Of a DNA stretch of 64,000 nucleotides, positions 1-12,664 are shown in pieces. This stretch comes from Enoplolaimus lenunculus. Its lineage: Eukaryota; Nematoda; Enoplea; Enoplida; Thoracostomopsidae. The DNA lies in assembly GCA_030248215.1 (NCBI GenBank), contig JASANG010000683.1, positions 1 through 64,000 of the forward strand, written 5' to 3'. Under the pieces are notes generated by a model. That model worked only from the letters and a program-made list of their open reading frames with translations. It had not been told where the DNA came from and made no database searches. The position numbers were made by a program, and so were the translations under genes. The first letter of the stretch is position 1. Each line of letters begins with the position of its first letter.

Positions 1-155
1 AGTACAAGTGGCTTTCAAAAGAGATTCTTAAAAAATAGCAAAGTTAAGAAAACGGGCAAATTATAACACCGGAATTTTTAAATCCGGTAAAAATTTACCT
101 TAACCGGAACCGGAAGGTGAAAAAATGCCGGAACCGGAATTCCGGTTGCACCCTG
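1..155. mobile_element. F3 MITE, right part, cut by the window edge
   Basis: Repeated CCGG-rich words end in CCGGTTGCACCCTG at 142-155, the same end as the complete F3 copy at 10956-11303. A TA-rich stretch (156-215) follows. Confidence 0.6.
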
Positions 156-215
156 ATATATATATATATACATATATATATTTATATATATTTATATATA
201 TAATATATACCTATG

Positions 216-3050
216 CCTACTACTCTTGTTTGTGCATTTTAACATTTTTAATTTTTTTAATGCACTTATACATGGCATTTTTACGTTCTGCATATATAGT
301 TGTAGTTTTCTTGAATATATAATATTGCGAGGTATCCTACATTTTTGTGCGCGCCATGTGGAAATTCTCAGTGGCTATGGTGGGCAGTTAAAATTGTGGC
401 CCTTTAGCGGCGTCCAGGTTTCTGAGTGAAAAACAATTTTTGGTTTAGGCTTTTACCTATATATATATAGGCTTTTTAGTGAAAGACATTTTTTGCTTCG
501 GCTGTTAGGCTTAAGGCCTTAGGAAGTCGTTTTTGCAACACGTAGGCTTAGGCTTGCTACCTTATACCTAGTAGGTATATATAAACTTTTGTATTGTCGA
601 CACTTTTGTATAAACTCTACAGTTTATATACACAAAAATCATAGCTTTGCAAGGTTTACCGCAACAACAAATTGAGCAATAGGAGCTTGACGCTCGAGCC
701 TGAGGGGGCTCTCACGTCTTGTGGTGAATTAGTACTATGTATACGTGTTGCAATTGTTAAATACTGCGCGATATATACTATTTAACATATATACACTGCG
801 CTGAGTTGCCCATAATCAACTCTATGTAAGAAGGGGTTAATAGGGTCAACTCTATCGTCCTAATTTTCGACTTACCCAAAGTTGTTAGGTTCATTTTGCG
901 ACAGCTTTTCAGACCATTGCCCTGTTGTATGGAAAGTATAATACAACTCAGTGCCTTGGCAATAAAGGCTAACCATATTTTGATGGTTTTCGGTTCGCTG
1001 GTTATACATGGCATTTTTACGTTCTGCATATATAGTTGTAGTTTTCTTGAATTAAAAGTGCTGTCTATTATAATATTGCGAGGTATCCTACATTTTTGTG
1101 CGCGCCATGTGGAAATTCTCAGTGGCTATGGTGGGCAGTTAAAATTGTGGCCCTTTAGCGGCGTCCAGGTTTCTGAGTGAAAAACAATTTTTGGTTTAGG
1201 CTTTTACCTATATATATAGGCTTTTTAGTGAAAGACATTTTTTGCTTCGGCTGTTAGGCTTAAGGCCTTAGGAAGTCGTTTTTGCAACACGTAGGCTTAG
1301 GCTTGCTACCTTATACCTAGTATATATAAACTTTTGTATTGTCGACACTTTTGTATAAACTCTACAGTTTATATACACAAAAATCATAGCTTTGCAAGGT
1401 TTACCGCAACAACAAATTGACCAATCAAATTTAGGTTTATACAGCTAGATGTAGGCAATTCTCCGCTCTGATTCGCTGTTTATTTATTATTGCGAGTCGT
1501 TTGAAATAAACGTTAGTTGGCGGGTCCCCAAATGACGTATTTTTCAGCTAAATTCGTGTAGGCACTTATTCAAAATTTTTAAAAATAGATTGGAAGGGTT
1601 TGAGACTATGGATTGAAAAAATTCGAACTTTTCTGATATTTTAGAATTTTCTTTAATATTCTACGCTCTAATTTTCGAAATGTTTGCAGTGCTTCAGCCT
1701 TTTTTACAAATATTGCTAGTAGGTATATATTTGACGTTCTAAAAGATAACAGTATATAAAATATAACACCAAATTATGTTTTTTCATATTTTGCCAAATA
1801 AAAAGTAGAATTTTAGAGCAGTAAATTTGTGCAAATAGGTAGGAGAAAAAAAACGACGAAAATAGGACAAAAAAAAAAAGCACAGAAAAGCCAAAACAAA
1901 AATTGCGTAGGGATAAGTTTTTTCAAGGCTTATTGCTAGTAGGTATTTGACGTTATAAAAAAGATAACAGTAAAATATTAACACCAAATTATGTTTTTCA
2001 TATTTTGCCAAATAAAGTAGAATTTTAGTGAAGTATTGTGCAAATAGGTAGGACTTGTCGACTTTTAAAGTAAAAACTGTCGACCTTGAAAATAGTTGGT
2101 GTCGACATTAAAAGAATAGGCAGATGCAGTCAGCATACACAATGGTTAAAAGTGTCGACTATATATATACCTATACAAAAGCTTACTAGTAAACATTTGT
2201 ATTGTCGACACTTTTGTAACTCGACAGTTTACACAAAAATCATAGCTTAGCAAGGGTTACCGCAACAACAAATTGACCAATCAAATTTAGGTTTACAGCT
2301 AGATGTAGGCAATTCTCCGCTCTGATTCGCTGTTTATTTATTATTGCGAGATTTAATAAATACGATTTTTAGTTCGTTTGAAATAAACGTTTGTTGGCGG
2401 GTCCCCAAATGACGTATTTTTCAGCTAATTTCGTGTAGGTAGGCACTTGATCAAAGTTTTTAAAAGATAGATTGGAAGGGTTTGAGACTGTGGATTGAAA
2501 AATTCGAACTTTTTCTGATATTTTAGAATTAAAGTATATCATTTCGAAATGTTTGCAGTGCTTCAGCCTTTCAAAAATTTTTAGTTCAAGTACAATATTT
2601 AGTGCAGTAAAATTTGTGCAAATAAGACTTGTCGACTTTTAAAGTATATACTGTCGACCTTGAAAATAGTTGGTGTCGACATAAAAGAATAGGCAGATGT
2701 CGACTATACAAAAGCTTTTGTAATTTGCTTAGGCTTAGGCTTTAAGCAGGTTTAGGTAGGGATACGTTTTTTCAAGGCTTAGGCTTTAGGAATACGATTA
2801 ACAATTCGTCTTTTAGCTCCGCAACATGTGTCAAATGGTAACTTTTCGACAAAAACATTTTGAGAGTCCAGTGAAGAATTTGGAACCTTTAAAAACTCGA
2901 ATTTTGTAAAAATTCATGACGATTTTATGCGTGGTTGCATGGTACATTTTTGTGCACGCGATGTAGAATTCTCAGTGGCTATGGTGGGCAGTTTAAAAAT
3001 TGTGGCCCACAATATACCTTAAAAGGCGGCGTTCAGGTTTCTGGCGAGGC
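216..3050. repeat. Mosaic of duplicated segments with TTAGGC and F1-like pieces
   Basis: About 400 bp at 267-669 recur at 1003-1424 (GGAAATTCTCAGTGGCTATG, GGCGTCCAGGTTTCTG). A second module, with GACCAATCAAATTTAGG and GGCGGGTCCCCAAATGACG, occurs at 1402-1630 and 2262-2530. A third, near TTGACGTT and GATAACAGT, is at 1700-1820 and 1930-2030. A degenerate copy of the first module is at 2938-3050. No coding sequence is supported; open frames here are short and repeat-derived. Confidence 0.75.
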
Positions 3051-3348
3051 TTTATATATACATATATATATGCGTTTAGGAACTCATTTTTGCAACGCTT
3101 AATAGGCTTTTAAGGCTTTTAAAGGCTTTCTGCTGGTTTGCGCCCCTCAAAGTATATATACATTGGCCAAAATTGTAGTATATAAAAGAATCTCTCAGGA
3201 ACGGCTGAACCGATTGTGATAAATTTTTTTGTTTGAAGGCCAATATCCCAGGTGTCTAAAGTGTTTTTATAGCACTTAAAAGTGTTTTGGGATGCGAGGA
3301 ATCTGTAGACAGTTTACAAACCTCCAGAACCTAGTTTTATATCCTAAA

Positions 3349-3487
3349 AGGAGGCCGATGCCCCCGGAAAAAATATTTGGCCCCGCTTTCCCTAGAAAAT
3401 TTTCAACCCTGCTTGTTTTTAAAACACAATACGCAACGAAGCCCCTTGTAAAAACCCCGCCGAAAAATTTTTTCACCCCTCCCACCT
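3349..3487. mobile_element. F4-related fragment
   Basis: GATGCCCCCGGAAAAAATAT, then CCTAGAAAATTTTCAACCC, then a C-rich block, resemble the interior of F4 at 31878-32041. No clean ends or TSD remain. Confidence 0.4.
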
Positions 3488-3544
3488 CTAATAGCTGTGG
3501 TCTCTCACAAACAAGATTTTTGGTTTAAAAAACACATTTATTGT

Positions 3545-3830
3545 GAAGGGCAGTTACAAATTGAACAAAGCGACGGTTGCTATAAATTCAAGTACGTAGT
3601 AGGCGTCGATGCCTCTGAATTAGAAAAACCATCGACGCTTACTTCTGCTCGTGAAGTAGGCAACGACAGTTGCTATAAAATGAATTTTTAAGCAATCGTC
3701 GATACGTCTGAAGAATAACAAACGATCGACGCTTTCTAGTTTTAGAGTTTTAGCCAACGACAGTTGCTTGAAATTAAATTTTTGAAGTAGCCGTCGATTT
3801 CTCTAATAAGGAAGTTACAGTAGGAACATA
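3545..3830. repeat. Imperfect tandem repeat of a CGACAGTTGCT / CGTCGAT unit
   Basis: Alternating words CGAC(A/G)GTTGCTATAAA and (C/G)GTCGAT(A/G/T)C recur about three times over 285 bp, with variable spacing. No function is visible. Confidence 0.5.
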
Positions 3831-6087
3831 TACTATGGTTGTTAGCCGATAGTAGTTGTACTTGCTTGTCCAACACAACTTACACTACAAACAGTTACTT
3901 AAACAGAATTGTTTGTACTAAAGACAACTACTGAGATTCAGTAAAGGCGCCAACTACAGCTACTGTGTATTTCGAATCACGGAACGACTAGTGCTAAAAT
4001 TGATTTAAAATCCAAGTACAATTACAGGATTTAGATTTTTAAGGTTGTGTAGTTCCTATTTATAAATTAAAAATATTTCAAATTTTAACCAACGCTAGCT
4101 GCTGTTTTTCAAATAGCAATAGTCGCCGTCCATAGCCGTTGAGAATTTCCACATCGCGTACACAAATTAATGTAAACCACGCAAAAAATTCACTTAAGTT
4201 TGCCTGCTAATTTAGCTTTTTTGCCATAGGGCAAAAATAGGAAAAAAAAACGCAAAAAAAAAAACAAACTAAAAAAAAAAAAAAAAATTAAAAATTTATA
4301 ATAGTTAAAGAAAAAAATTCCATTAACACCCCACTGGGAACAACAAAAATTTATAATAAAAAAAAATTTTTTTTTTTTGAAGTGAGGATAAAGCCAAATG
4401 AAATCTTGCAAGTTTCTGCAGCGAGGACTCGCAGTTGTAGTTTTCTCTTCCAAAAGAACTTGCATCTACAACTTGCAAGTGCAAGTTTGGGTCGAAAACA
4501 ATCGGAGGGCAGCATGAAATGTTAGGGTCTTGGTGATAAAAAACTTCATTACAGCAGTCAAACCCACCTGGAGGGGCATCGGCTCAGTTTTGGTGAGTAG
4601 GGGTGTGCGTAACCTCGTGTAAAGGAAGTGAAGATTTGATTGGTTAAAACATATGAGCCTGAGAGCGCAGAACAAAAAATAAGTCCATTTGTTTTTATAT
4701 TACAGTAGTCGACAATAACTCTTTAATAGACAACTGTACGCAGCCAAACGACTTTTGCCTTCACAAGATTAACTGTACGTCGAATATACGAGTGTCGCTA
4801 TTTGTCGAGCTTAATTACGTCCAGTAAAACACGGAACTCACAAGGACGTATCCGGGGCGCGACAAGGGGGCCATGCCCCCCAATGGTTTTGGAAAAATTC
4901 CATTTTTGAATAAATTGTGAAGTTGGTGCAAAATCAATTGGCAAAATTCCAGCTTATAAACGGCCAACTCTTCACTGCTCTCACTGCAACCAAAATTCCT
5001 CGCACACGCTGAAAAATATATTCAACTGTTTTAAAAGTCTAAAATAGGTTATATAATATTGCTTTGTAACCTTTAAAAGGTTAATACTTGTGTAGTTGTT
5101 TTTTGGTAATATACCGAGCAATCTTGGTGTTTCCGGTTGACTTTTACAATCTAAACACCAGTGCGCAAAAGTGAGTTCTGTAACGTTTTTGGGTAAATTA
5201 TTATTTTGTCTGCACCGAATGAGAGCTGTATGAAATCAGGCAAACGTCTCGACGATGCAGTGCACCACACCGAAACGTAGCGGCACTAATTTGTTTTCGA
5301 TTCGTTTCATTTCAGCAGCTGGAACTTTACATTATGCTTACGCATCATCCATTATTTTTTTATTGCCAAGCTGCGTAGTAACCTGAATGTTACGTTTCGT
5401 TTGTAGTACACTATAAATTGCAATGAGTTGATTAATCAAATCAGAGAGTTTCGTGCAATATCTGAGTTAATAACACTAAATATTAACGCACTCTGAGCTG
5501 ATTTAATTCCGGATGAGTTGAATCATTAATTCAGAATGAGTTCAATCAATTCTGAATTCTGAGTTCTAAAAGTCCTCAAACCCTTGCTCACTGATTGAAC
5601 TAATAATGTCCATTAAAAAGTAGGTTTTCGAATACACGCACTGCTGGCAAATTGGAACAAGGAACTGATTACTACCGTCAAATCCGGAAGTTGCAAATCT
5701 TGTTTGTAAATAGTGATTTCTTAGAGCCACAATCTGTTTGAAAAATGTCTGCATCCTGCTGGGCAATTATTCATTTTCTGGATACAAAAAAAGGATACGA
5801 GGATAGGCGACAATACCACGTATTTACTTGAGAGCCTGGTTTGCTACAACATGGCTTTTTTGGCATTTTCTTGACAAATTTCAAAAACATCTGTCCTATT
5901 TATTGAGTTTGTTTCGCCTTGTGAACCATTTTTATATGTTGTAAGAAACATTTTTAAAGAGTCTTCGAGTGCTGTTTGCCATTTTATACATTTTTATAAA
6001 AACCGCATACAATACTGTATACGAGTGTAACAAAAAACTTCATTGAGGTCTTCTGTGCACTTCCGTTCTACTACATTTTTAATTTAA
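3831..6087. other. Intergenic, no gene recognised
   Basis: AT-rich sequence. It holds an F8 fragment (4404-4500), a GC-rich F5-like scrap (4845-4880) and A/T runs near 4240-4380. Reading frames are short and without recognisable similarity. Confidence 0.5.
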
Positions 6088-6362
6088 AGTCCTATTCACA
6101 CGTGCAAGTTTTTGCAGCGAGAACTTGCAGCTGCAACTTGCACTTGCAAGTTTTGTCCAAAATCGCGTTCGAAAAACTTGCATCTGCAAATAATTCGTTA
6201 AAAATCATAGCTTGGAATTTAGTTCACATGTGTGAATAATCCTGCCAGTTCACTGAATTTATTGCATCCACTTTCTTATTGGCTGATGAAAAAATGTAAG
6301 TTCGGCGTGCAATTTGCAGCTGCAAGTTCTTGCAGAAAAAACTTGCACGTATGAATAGGGCT
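6088..6362. mobile_element. F8 MITE (PIF/Harbinger-like), near complete
   Basis: The ends AGTCCTATTCACACGTGCAA and TTGCACGTATGAATAGGGCT are inverted. CTTGCAGCTGCAAG-type palindromes lie inside each end. The family has 3-bp TTA/TAA target duplications in other copies. Confidence 0.7.
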
Positions 6363-7281
6363 TCAGCCGTAGTCTAAGGATTAGGTTCCGGTTTTGGCTT
6401 AGGTAAAGGATTAGGCGTAGGCTTGCGCTTATGCTTAAGTCCACTTAAAAGCCTTATCCGATACCTAAGCCTCAGTCGATGCGTAATCTGATGCTAAGCC
6501 TAAGCCTAGGTGGAAAGTGTACTACAGCCGAGTTAAGCAGCAACCATATGTTTGGTTTCAACAATACATTGTGTGACGATTATATAGACGTACTCAGCGA
6601 GACATAGGTAGCGAAGCCGTATGAGGCAATAGGCCTATAGCCTTTAGTTTCCGAAAAACAAATACAGTATTATAAGGCTTCCGCCGCCATTGACGCAAGG
6701 TCACTAGACAGTTTTTTTGCTCGTTTACTGATTGAAGGAGAAACTTGCAATCAACAAAAATCGCGATGGGAATTTGTGGTTTTGTTCTATAATATTGTAA
6801 AATTCGCTGAAAGCCCCGATATTCTGCTAAAATAGACGTAGGCATTTCAAGCTTGTGTATCGAATGAACATAACGTATAAATTTTTTAAGACGGCCTAGA
6901 CGCCGTCTCTACTATCAGCAGTTCATATCTTAGGGTACCAAATTTACAATAACCCTTGTACAGGCATTACTAATTTTAGTATATTTAGAAACTATGTTGG
7001 TTATTTTAAAATAAGTAAATTTTTCTTATAATTACGCCCTCGCTTATTTCGAAATAATCAGATGTTTTGGGTATTGTTGAAAAGTAAACCTGTAGTAAAA
7101 TCCACTTCGCTTCCCACTGTTCGCGTCAAACCTATTTTTGATGTCTTAGTGTTTAAATTTTTTGTCATGTGGAAACGTAATTTGCATATATATTATATAT
7201 ATTTGTTGATATACTGTTGCACGCACATTAGTATACCGCGGAGAACTATACCGTGTATTAAAATTAAATAGAGAAAGACCA
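6363..7281. other. Intergenic with a decayed TTAGGC block
   Basis: 6370-6515 has scattered GGCTTAGG and CCTAAGCC words, probably a worn F1 core. Nothing else is recognised. Confidence 0.45.
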
Positions 7282-7357
7282 CGGATGGATGGTCGAGTGG
7301 ATAAAGCCCTTACCTTTGAGGCCTGAGGTCGCAAATTCGAAGCATCGGAAAAGGTCT
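7282..7357 (+). repeat. tRNA-like sequence, probably a SINE head or tRNA pseudogene
   Basis: TGGTCGAGTGG fits the internal A box and ATTCGAAGC partly fits the B box at tRNA-like spacing. The T-stem (GCAAA against CATCG) does not pair and the anticodon stem has a mismatch, so it is not an intact tRNA. Confidence 0.35.
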
Positions 7358-8094
7358 GATTATTATCGAGAGGTAATTTAAGTTGAACTTAATTTAAGTT
7401 TAAAAGTTTAAAAAGTCTTGCTTTCAATATTAATAGGTCTCGATCAAGAATAGAATATTTTGATTCTTTATTCTTGCTTTCAATATTAATAGATTTCGAT
7501 CAAGAATGGAATATTTTAAAGAATTCGCACCAGATGTCCGAAATTAACCGTTTTAAAACTGATACCGGTAAAGTTATGCTCAATTTGCTTGTTAAGACCT
7601 ATAAAATAGACCCAGATTCGAATTTTTTTATCCCGTCTACATTGCCACTTTTAGGGTCTGCTTGTTAAAATAGCTAATCAACACAAGAGATTTTGCATTC
7701 CAGTGCTAGGAAAAGGGTCAATGTATAGATGCGGGCCATAACAGTGCATTATTATATCCTTAAGCCTAAGCCTAAACCCAAGCCTCGGTGTATGAATAAC
7801 CATATTCCTAAGCCTAAGCCTAAGTAAAAAATTGTGTAAAGCTTACGCTGAACACGAAGCCTGTAGTGTTGATTACCAGACATATTTGCGCTTAGGCTTA
7901 ACCCGACGGTCTGTAGTGTTGTCCACTGATTGGAAAGTAAACAGCTATGGTTATAAAATTAATTGTAGGATTACAAATTTATTTCTGAGCTATTAAGCAG
8001 GTTTATATACACTGGCTTTCTGGGCATCAACATGAATCATTTTTTCTGCTGCAAGTTAGCCAAAAAATTAAGATACGCATAACTGATCTCTGTA
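7358..8094. other. Intergenic, no gene recognised
   Basis: Includes CCTAAG-repeat remnants at 7756-7830 and a short GTTTAAG-rich patch near 7375-7415. Confidence 0.4.
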
Positions 8095-8525
8095 GGACCG
8101 CTTTAAAAGCGACGGTACGGTTGTAGTTCTGACGCAAGCTCTCGATTCCAACCAATGCAAGGACGTCCTGCGCACACCCCACAGTCGAGCAGTGAATGGC
8201 GCAATCAACGAATTCACTCAAAATACAGTCCTGCGGCTACCAGTCCCTAAAATACACGACTCCGAAAGCAATTTGCTGCGTTTCCCACGTACGTCCCTTG
8301 CTGAATCGCGTTCAGGCTGATCAAGGATGGTTAACGACTACATGCATCGGATTGACCCTGCTATAAAAACGAGTGTCTCGACTTCAAGACAACACTTGAT
8401 GTCATCCCTCACATTTTTAAATGTCTGATTAGGTCCACCCAATTGAAGCCTATCATCCTGTGACAAACCCGAAAGACGCTGCTGCCAATGTGGGCCTCGC
8501 CCGGTACGAAACGAACGAAGACTGC
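8095..8525 (+). mobile_element. Decayed LINE: 3' end of the reverse transcriptase ORF
   Basis: Reads in pieces as SDGTVVVLTQALDSNQCKDV, LLRFPRTSLAESRSG, MVNDYMHRIDPAIK, HIFKC and TNPKDAAANVGL. Together these resemble the C-terminal tail of jockey/CR1-like LINE ORF2 proteins (pattern RTTLAQLRSGYS...LNSYLARIDP...CP.C...HIFNCP...LWTNP...AA.FLGL). At least two in-frame stops and one frame change are visible, and the cysteines before the final HIFKC are lost. It is 5'-truncated, as LINE copies usually are, and is followed directly by an (AAC)n tract. Confidence 0.7.
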
Positions 8526-8739
8526 GCCACAGCTACAACAACAACAAGAACAACAACAAGAACAACAAAAAGAACAACAACCAAAAAAACAACAACAACT
8601 AACAACAACAAACAACAACAACAAACAACAACAACAACAAAGAACAACAACAACAACAACAAAGAACAACAACAACAACAACAACAAAGAACAACAACAA
8701 CAACAAAGAACAACAACAACAACAACAACAACAACAAAG

Positions 8740-8780
<41 letters not shown>

Positions 8781-8793
8781 ACAACAACAACAA
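8526..8793. repeat. (AAC)n microsatellite, about 270 bp
   Basis: CAA/AAC triplets with a few AAG interruptions. It abuts the LINE tail, so it probably grew from the element's 3' end. The long Q/N/T-only open frames here are an artefact of the repeat. Confidence 0.9.
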
Positions 8794-8834
8794 TAGGAAA
8801 TGATAATTTGCATGTTTCTACCTCCACATTTTAA

Positions 8835-9581
8835 TCTATCGATAATGCTTCTTTTCTATCAGATAAGATAAGATCAATTGAATACAAATAATTGAATGCA
8901 GAACTCAATTTACACGCGAATAAAAGAAGATATGCGAGCATACAATTTTCAACTGTCACCCTTCGTTGTGCGTGTAATAATCTTTTTTATGCGAATATTA
9001 TTTCAATATAGTGAAACCGTGCGAGTGCTATTGATCATTAGAGTCTTTGCGTCAAAAAGATATCATTTTAATTTGTGATAAACACCGCCTTTTTTGCAAA
9101 CTTTCACTTGTAGTATCTTTCCTGATAGTCCTTAGTGAAACCATCGCCGGAAGCCATTGTAAGCGTCTGTAAAGTTAATAAACATTAAATAAAATTTTTC
9201 CTCGGCAATAAATTAAATTTTTCCCCGGCAAATATTATAAATTGACTCGAACTACGAGGGAAATGTTTTGAGCGATGCGAGCGAAACGTCAGACCATTTT
9301 TCTAAATCAAAAGGCGAGACAATGTAAAATATTGGTTTTGGTCAAACTCTTACACAGCTTCGTGAGCGGTAGCCAGCGAAAAGACAGACGTATAACTCAA
9401 TTATTCGAGTAAAAACTTTTCACATGAATATTTTTAATTTCCTCCGAGACATACGGTCAAATTAGAATTAAAAATCATGTCACGGGTGAAAGCGGGGTTA
9501 ACCATCACCGCTCAGTTATAGGAGCTTGAAATATCTCACGTCGTGTGGAAATTTTGTACTGTGTATACGCCGTTGTTATTA
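8835..9581. other. Intergenic, no gene recognised
   Basis: AT-rich, no repeat family or coding similarity recognised. Confidence 0.4.
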
Positions 9582-9589
9582 GCACTGTT

Positions 9590-9773
9590 GGCAAATGTTA
9601 CTTTTAGGGGCGTCCAGGTTTCTGGAAGGTCTATAAAAGAGTGTGTTTAGATTCTAGATTTCATTATTTTACTTAGGCTTAGGCTTAGGAATACCTTTTG
9701 CAACGCTTAGGCTTCGGCTTAGGCTTTGGAATACGCTTAATCTACAGTTACGCCCCTAAAAGTAACACTGGCA
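9590..9773. mobile_element. F1 MITE with TTAGGC core
   Basis: Ends GGCAAATGTTACTTTTAGGG and CCCTAAAAGTAACACTGGCA are inverted. Perfect 8-bp target duplication GCACTGTT at 9582-9589 and 9774-9781. The core holds TTAGGC runs around the unit TTAGGAATACGCTTTTGCAA. Confidence 0.9.
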
Positions 9774-9781
9774 GCACTGTT

Positions 9782-10371
9782 GATATGTCCCATTCTTGCA
9801 CATTTCGACACTGGTTATATACTTCATTGTTAAGTTAAACGAAGAATTTACAGTTAGGAGTTAAGAACCAAGCACAAATTATTATGGAAAAAGGCATATT
9901 TTTGAACAAACGGAAGCGGTGCTCTTAATAATGCTACATTCCACGTTTTGTATAATTTTTTCATGGATTTACAGTTTCAAGCCCATCCTTAAAAATTTAT
10001 GAACACAAATGTCAAAATAGTAGTATAGTCGTTGTAGGGTTCCGAAAAATGTGACTCTGAGATACGCTCGAGCTTAAAAAGTTAGTTCATATTTGTAAAA
10101 ATGGTTATATGCTGTACTGACCCATCGGCCCATGATACTTTAAGGGGCGTCCAGATTTTTGGTGGGTCTGTAGGTTTAGATTCTAGATTATATACATTTT
10201 TTTCCTTATGCTTTTGACCAACAAGTCTATAAGTGGAGACTAATTGCGTTCATAATAAACCATGCAGAAATAAATATATTATCAAAACGCTTTTTTTCCT
10301 AGATTAATGATAGGCTTTTTTACCTCAATTTAAAAAACATTTCATGAACGTTGTCATTTTCAAAATGACAC
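9782..10371. other. Intergenic with a left-end F1 fragment
   Basis: 10129-10230 begins CGGCCCATGATACTTTAAGG and continues as an F1 left half, then decays. Nothing else is recognised. Confidence 0.45.
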
Positions 10372-10379
10372 CCTTTTAT

Positions 10380-10542
10380 CAGGCCCGTAGCCAGCTCACC
10401 TTGCTAGAGGGGGCTAAAAAATTTTCACGAGGGGCATTCAAGGGTTTTTAGTGACTTGCTAGCAAAGTTGAAAATTTTCTAGGGGGGGCAAAATTTTCCC
10501 GGGGGGCTCAGCCCCCTATGGCCCCCCTTGACTACGGGCTCA
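10380..10542. mobile_element. F4 MITE (hAT-like), 163 bp
   Basis: Starts CAGGCCCGTAGCCAG, ends CTACGGGCTCA, with a perfect 8-bp duplication CCTTTTAT at 10372-10379 and 10543-10550. The interior has G- and C-runs (GGGGGGCAAAATTTTCCC). Confidence 0.85.
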
Positions 10543-10955
10543 CCTTTTATATTACGCGGTTCTGCCTGTGTGGCGATACGAAATACTATAAATGACAGTA
10601 TTATTCGGCTATTTTATACACAGCCGTGTTTAATGCGTTACTTCCGATTTTGTTGGTTTGACAGTGCGCACCGTATTTGTTCTGTGCGGAACGGAAAAGT
10701 TGATTTTTCAAACGATTTCTACCGAAATAATGCAGCAGTCGTTTATCAACTATGAGTTTTTCCATTTAACGAATCAATATCAGCTGCTAAGTATTGTAGG
10801 AGAACGAGATTATGCTTAGTACTTAATTTGTTTTGCCACTGAATCTGGCTTGACAATATTCGGTGCAGAATTTGTTGCGAAAATTATCAGGTCAATTGTA
10901 CACACACTTACAGAAGTAAATATCTTAAGGTAACCTTTTTTCACTACGCACGAAT

Positions 10956-11303
10956 CAGGCTACAACCGGACGTTTGCTTCGAGCTCCGGCTCCGACACAA
11001 AATTAGCCTCCGGCTCCGGTAGAATTTTTGCGCGGCAATTTCGGTAGTAAAATTTTGCATAATTTTGCCAAATTTTTCTGTTTAGCGCGTTTCGTTTTAC
11101 TTTTGTCACAATTTTCAGAACGGAATTTTCACAATTTCGCAGAAAATTAGCGTAAAAACCAAACAACTTAACAACATATTACTTATAATGGCTAAAATTA
11201 AATAATTAACCATCATTTTACTACCTAATTTCGTCTCACGTCCGGCTCCGGCAAGTTTCATTGACGTCCGGCTCCGGTATTTTTCACCTCCGGTTGCACC
11301 CTG
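10956..11303. mobile_element. F3 MITE (hAT-like), 348 bp
   Basis: Starts CAGGCTACAACCGG, ends CCGGTTGCACCCTG. Flanks GCACGAAT (10948-10955) and GTACGAAT (11304-11311) match at 7 of 8. The interior is short CTCCGGCTCCG repeats around AT-rich DNA. Confidence 0.85.
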
Positions 11304-11311
11304 GTACGAAT

Positions 11312-12453
11312 TGTTCAAGAAATCGTGTAAAAAATAGGTTTTCACTGCTGATTAAAGGTGCAGTTGTGCGTACAAGAGCGTTCTCTTTTCAGTTATACAT
11401 TGGACCGCTTGCAAATGCAACTGGCTTTATAATAATTAGTCTTTAAATGCTTTTACCAGGGACGGACAGAGAAGAAATTTTCTTTGGAGACTAACTTTCG
11501 ACAACTAAGGTGTAAAAAAAGTTTATAGTTTGTATATCCCCGCGTAAAGTTTATATAAATTTTCGTGCTTACGGGCTGAAAAGGTATAAGAGAAATGTTT
11601 AACCTACGCCATTTTGACGGTGGTAAACACGTACTTATTTCCATGTAACAGCGCGAGCTTATAAATTAGTTTTTCTTATTAAGTGATTAATTATAGCTAG
11701 CATGAAGCACGTATACATTGGTATAGTTTTGTGCTTCTGGCGCAAACACAGTCACCAAGGTTTAGGTATTCAAAAATGCATCAATATTAAATTAGGCTTG
11801 TTCTCAATATTCTACAATTTTACTGTATAGCCATCCTAAATTGGCAATACCTAGGTTATTGGGTTTCTTAGAAACCACACAGTATATAATCTTTGATTGT
11901 GTTTCACTGAGCAGACTGAGAATTGTATTAACAAAAATACTGATACTTTGTAAATAAATATAAATTTTTCGATTCTAAAACAGCATACGTCTTGGTTCGG
12001 TTGCCAATCAAAATTGAACTCTAGCATTGAATCCAGTGTTTCAGTTCAGAAAGTCTACTTTTAAATATCTTTTATATCTCATGTCATGACTAGAAAATAA
12101 AATTCCGTGTTACTACGGAGCTGCGCTGGTGTCATGTTCATAACATTGTTTGGCGTACAGTGAAAATTAAGTAGAAAACGATACGGAACACGCACAACTG
12201 TTAGGATTACGGAGTTTCGTCATAGCTACAAATTAGACCGATTTACCACGTATATACTTGAAAAATTTAAGTAAAATTTTAAAATTAATTAAGCTACGAA
12301 CACTTCGTCTTTGTCGAGATGGCTTCAACTACGAGCATGCATTTAGAGCAACTGAATGAAAAGTAGCATTTATCTACCGCTGAAATGGTGACAAGTTGAA
12401 TCATTTGACCTGTAGTTTTGGTAATCTTGCTCAGTTCTATGTCCGGAGCCATT
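11312..12453. other. Intergenic, no gene recognised
   Basis: AT-rich single-copy-looking DNA. I see no coding similarity. Confidence 0.4.
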
Positions 12454-12461
12454 GCTCCAGT

Positions 12462-12664
12462 GGCCAATGTTACGTTTAAGGGCGTAATAGTAAATTAAGC
12501 GTATTCCGAAGCCTAGGCCTAAGCATAAGCGTTGCAAAAATGTGTTCCTAAGCCTAAGCCTAACCCTAAGCCTAAGCCTAAGCAAAAAATTGTAATCTAG
12601 AATCTACACCCACTCTTTTATAGACCCACCAGAAACCTTTACGCCACTTAAAGTAACATGGGCC
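12462..12664. mobile_element. F1 MITE, CCTAAG orientation
   Basis: Starts GGCCAATGTTACGTTTAAGG, ends TTAAAGTAACATGGGCC. Flanks GCTCCAGT and GCTCATGT match at 6 of 8. Core of CCTAAGCCTAAG words. Confidence 0.8.

Noticed and set aside
8460-8834. Long plus and minus frames rich in Q, N, T or in L, V, C
   Set aside because: All are translations of the (AAC)n tract in different frames. No start context, domain or codon signal supports a protein.
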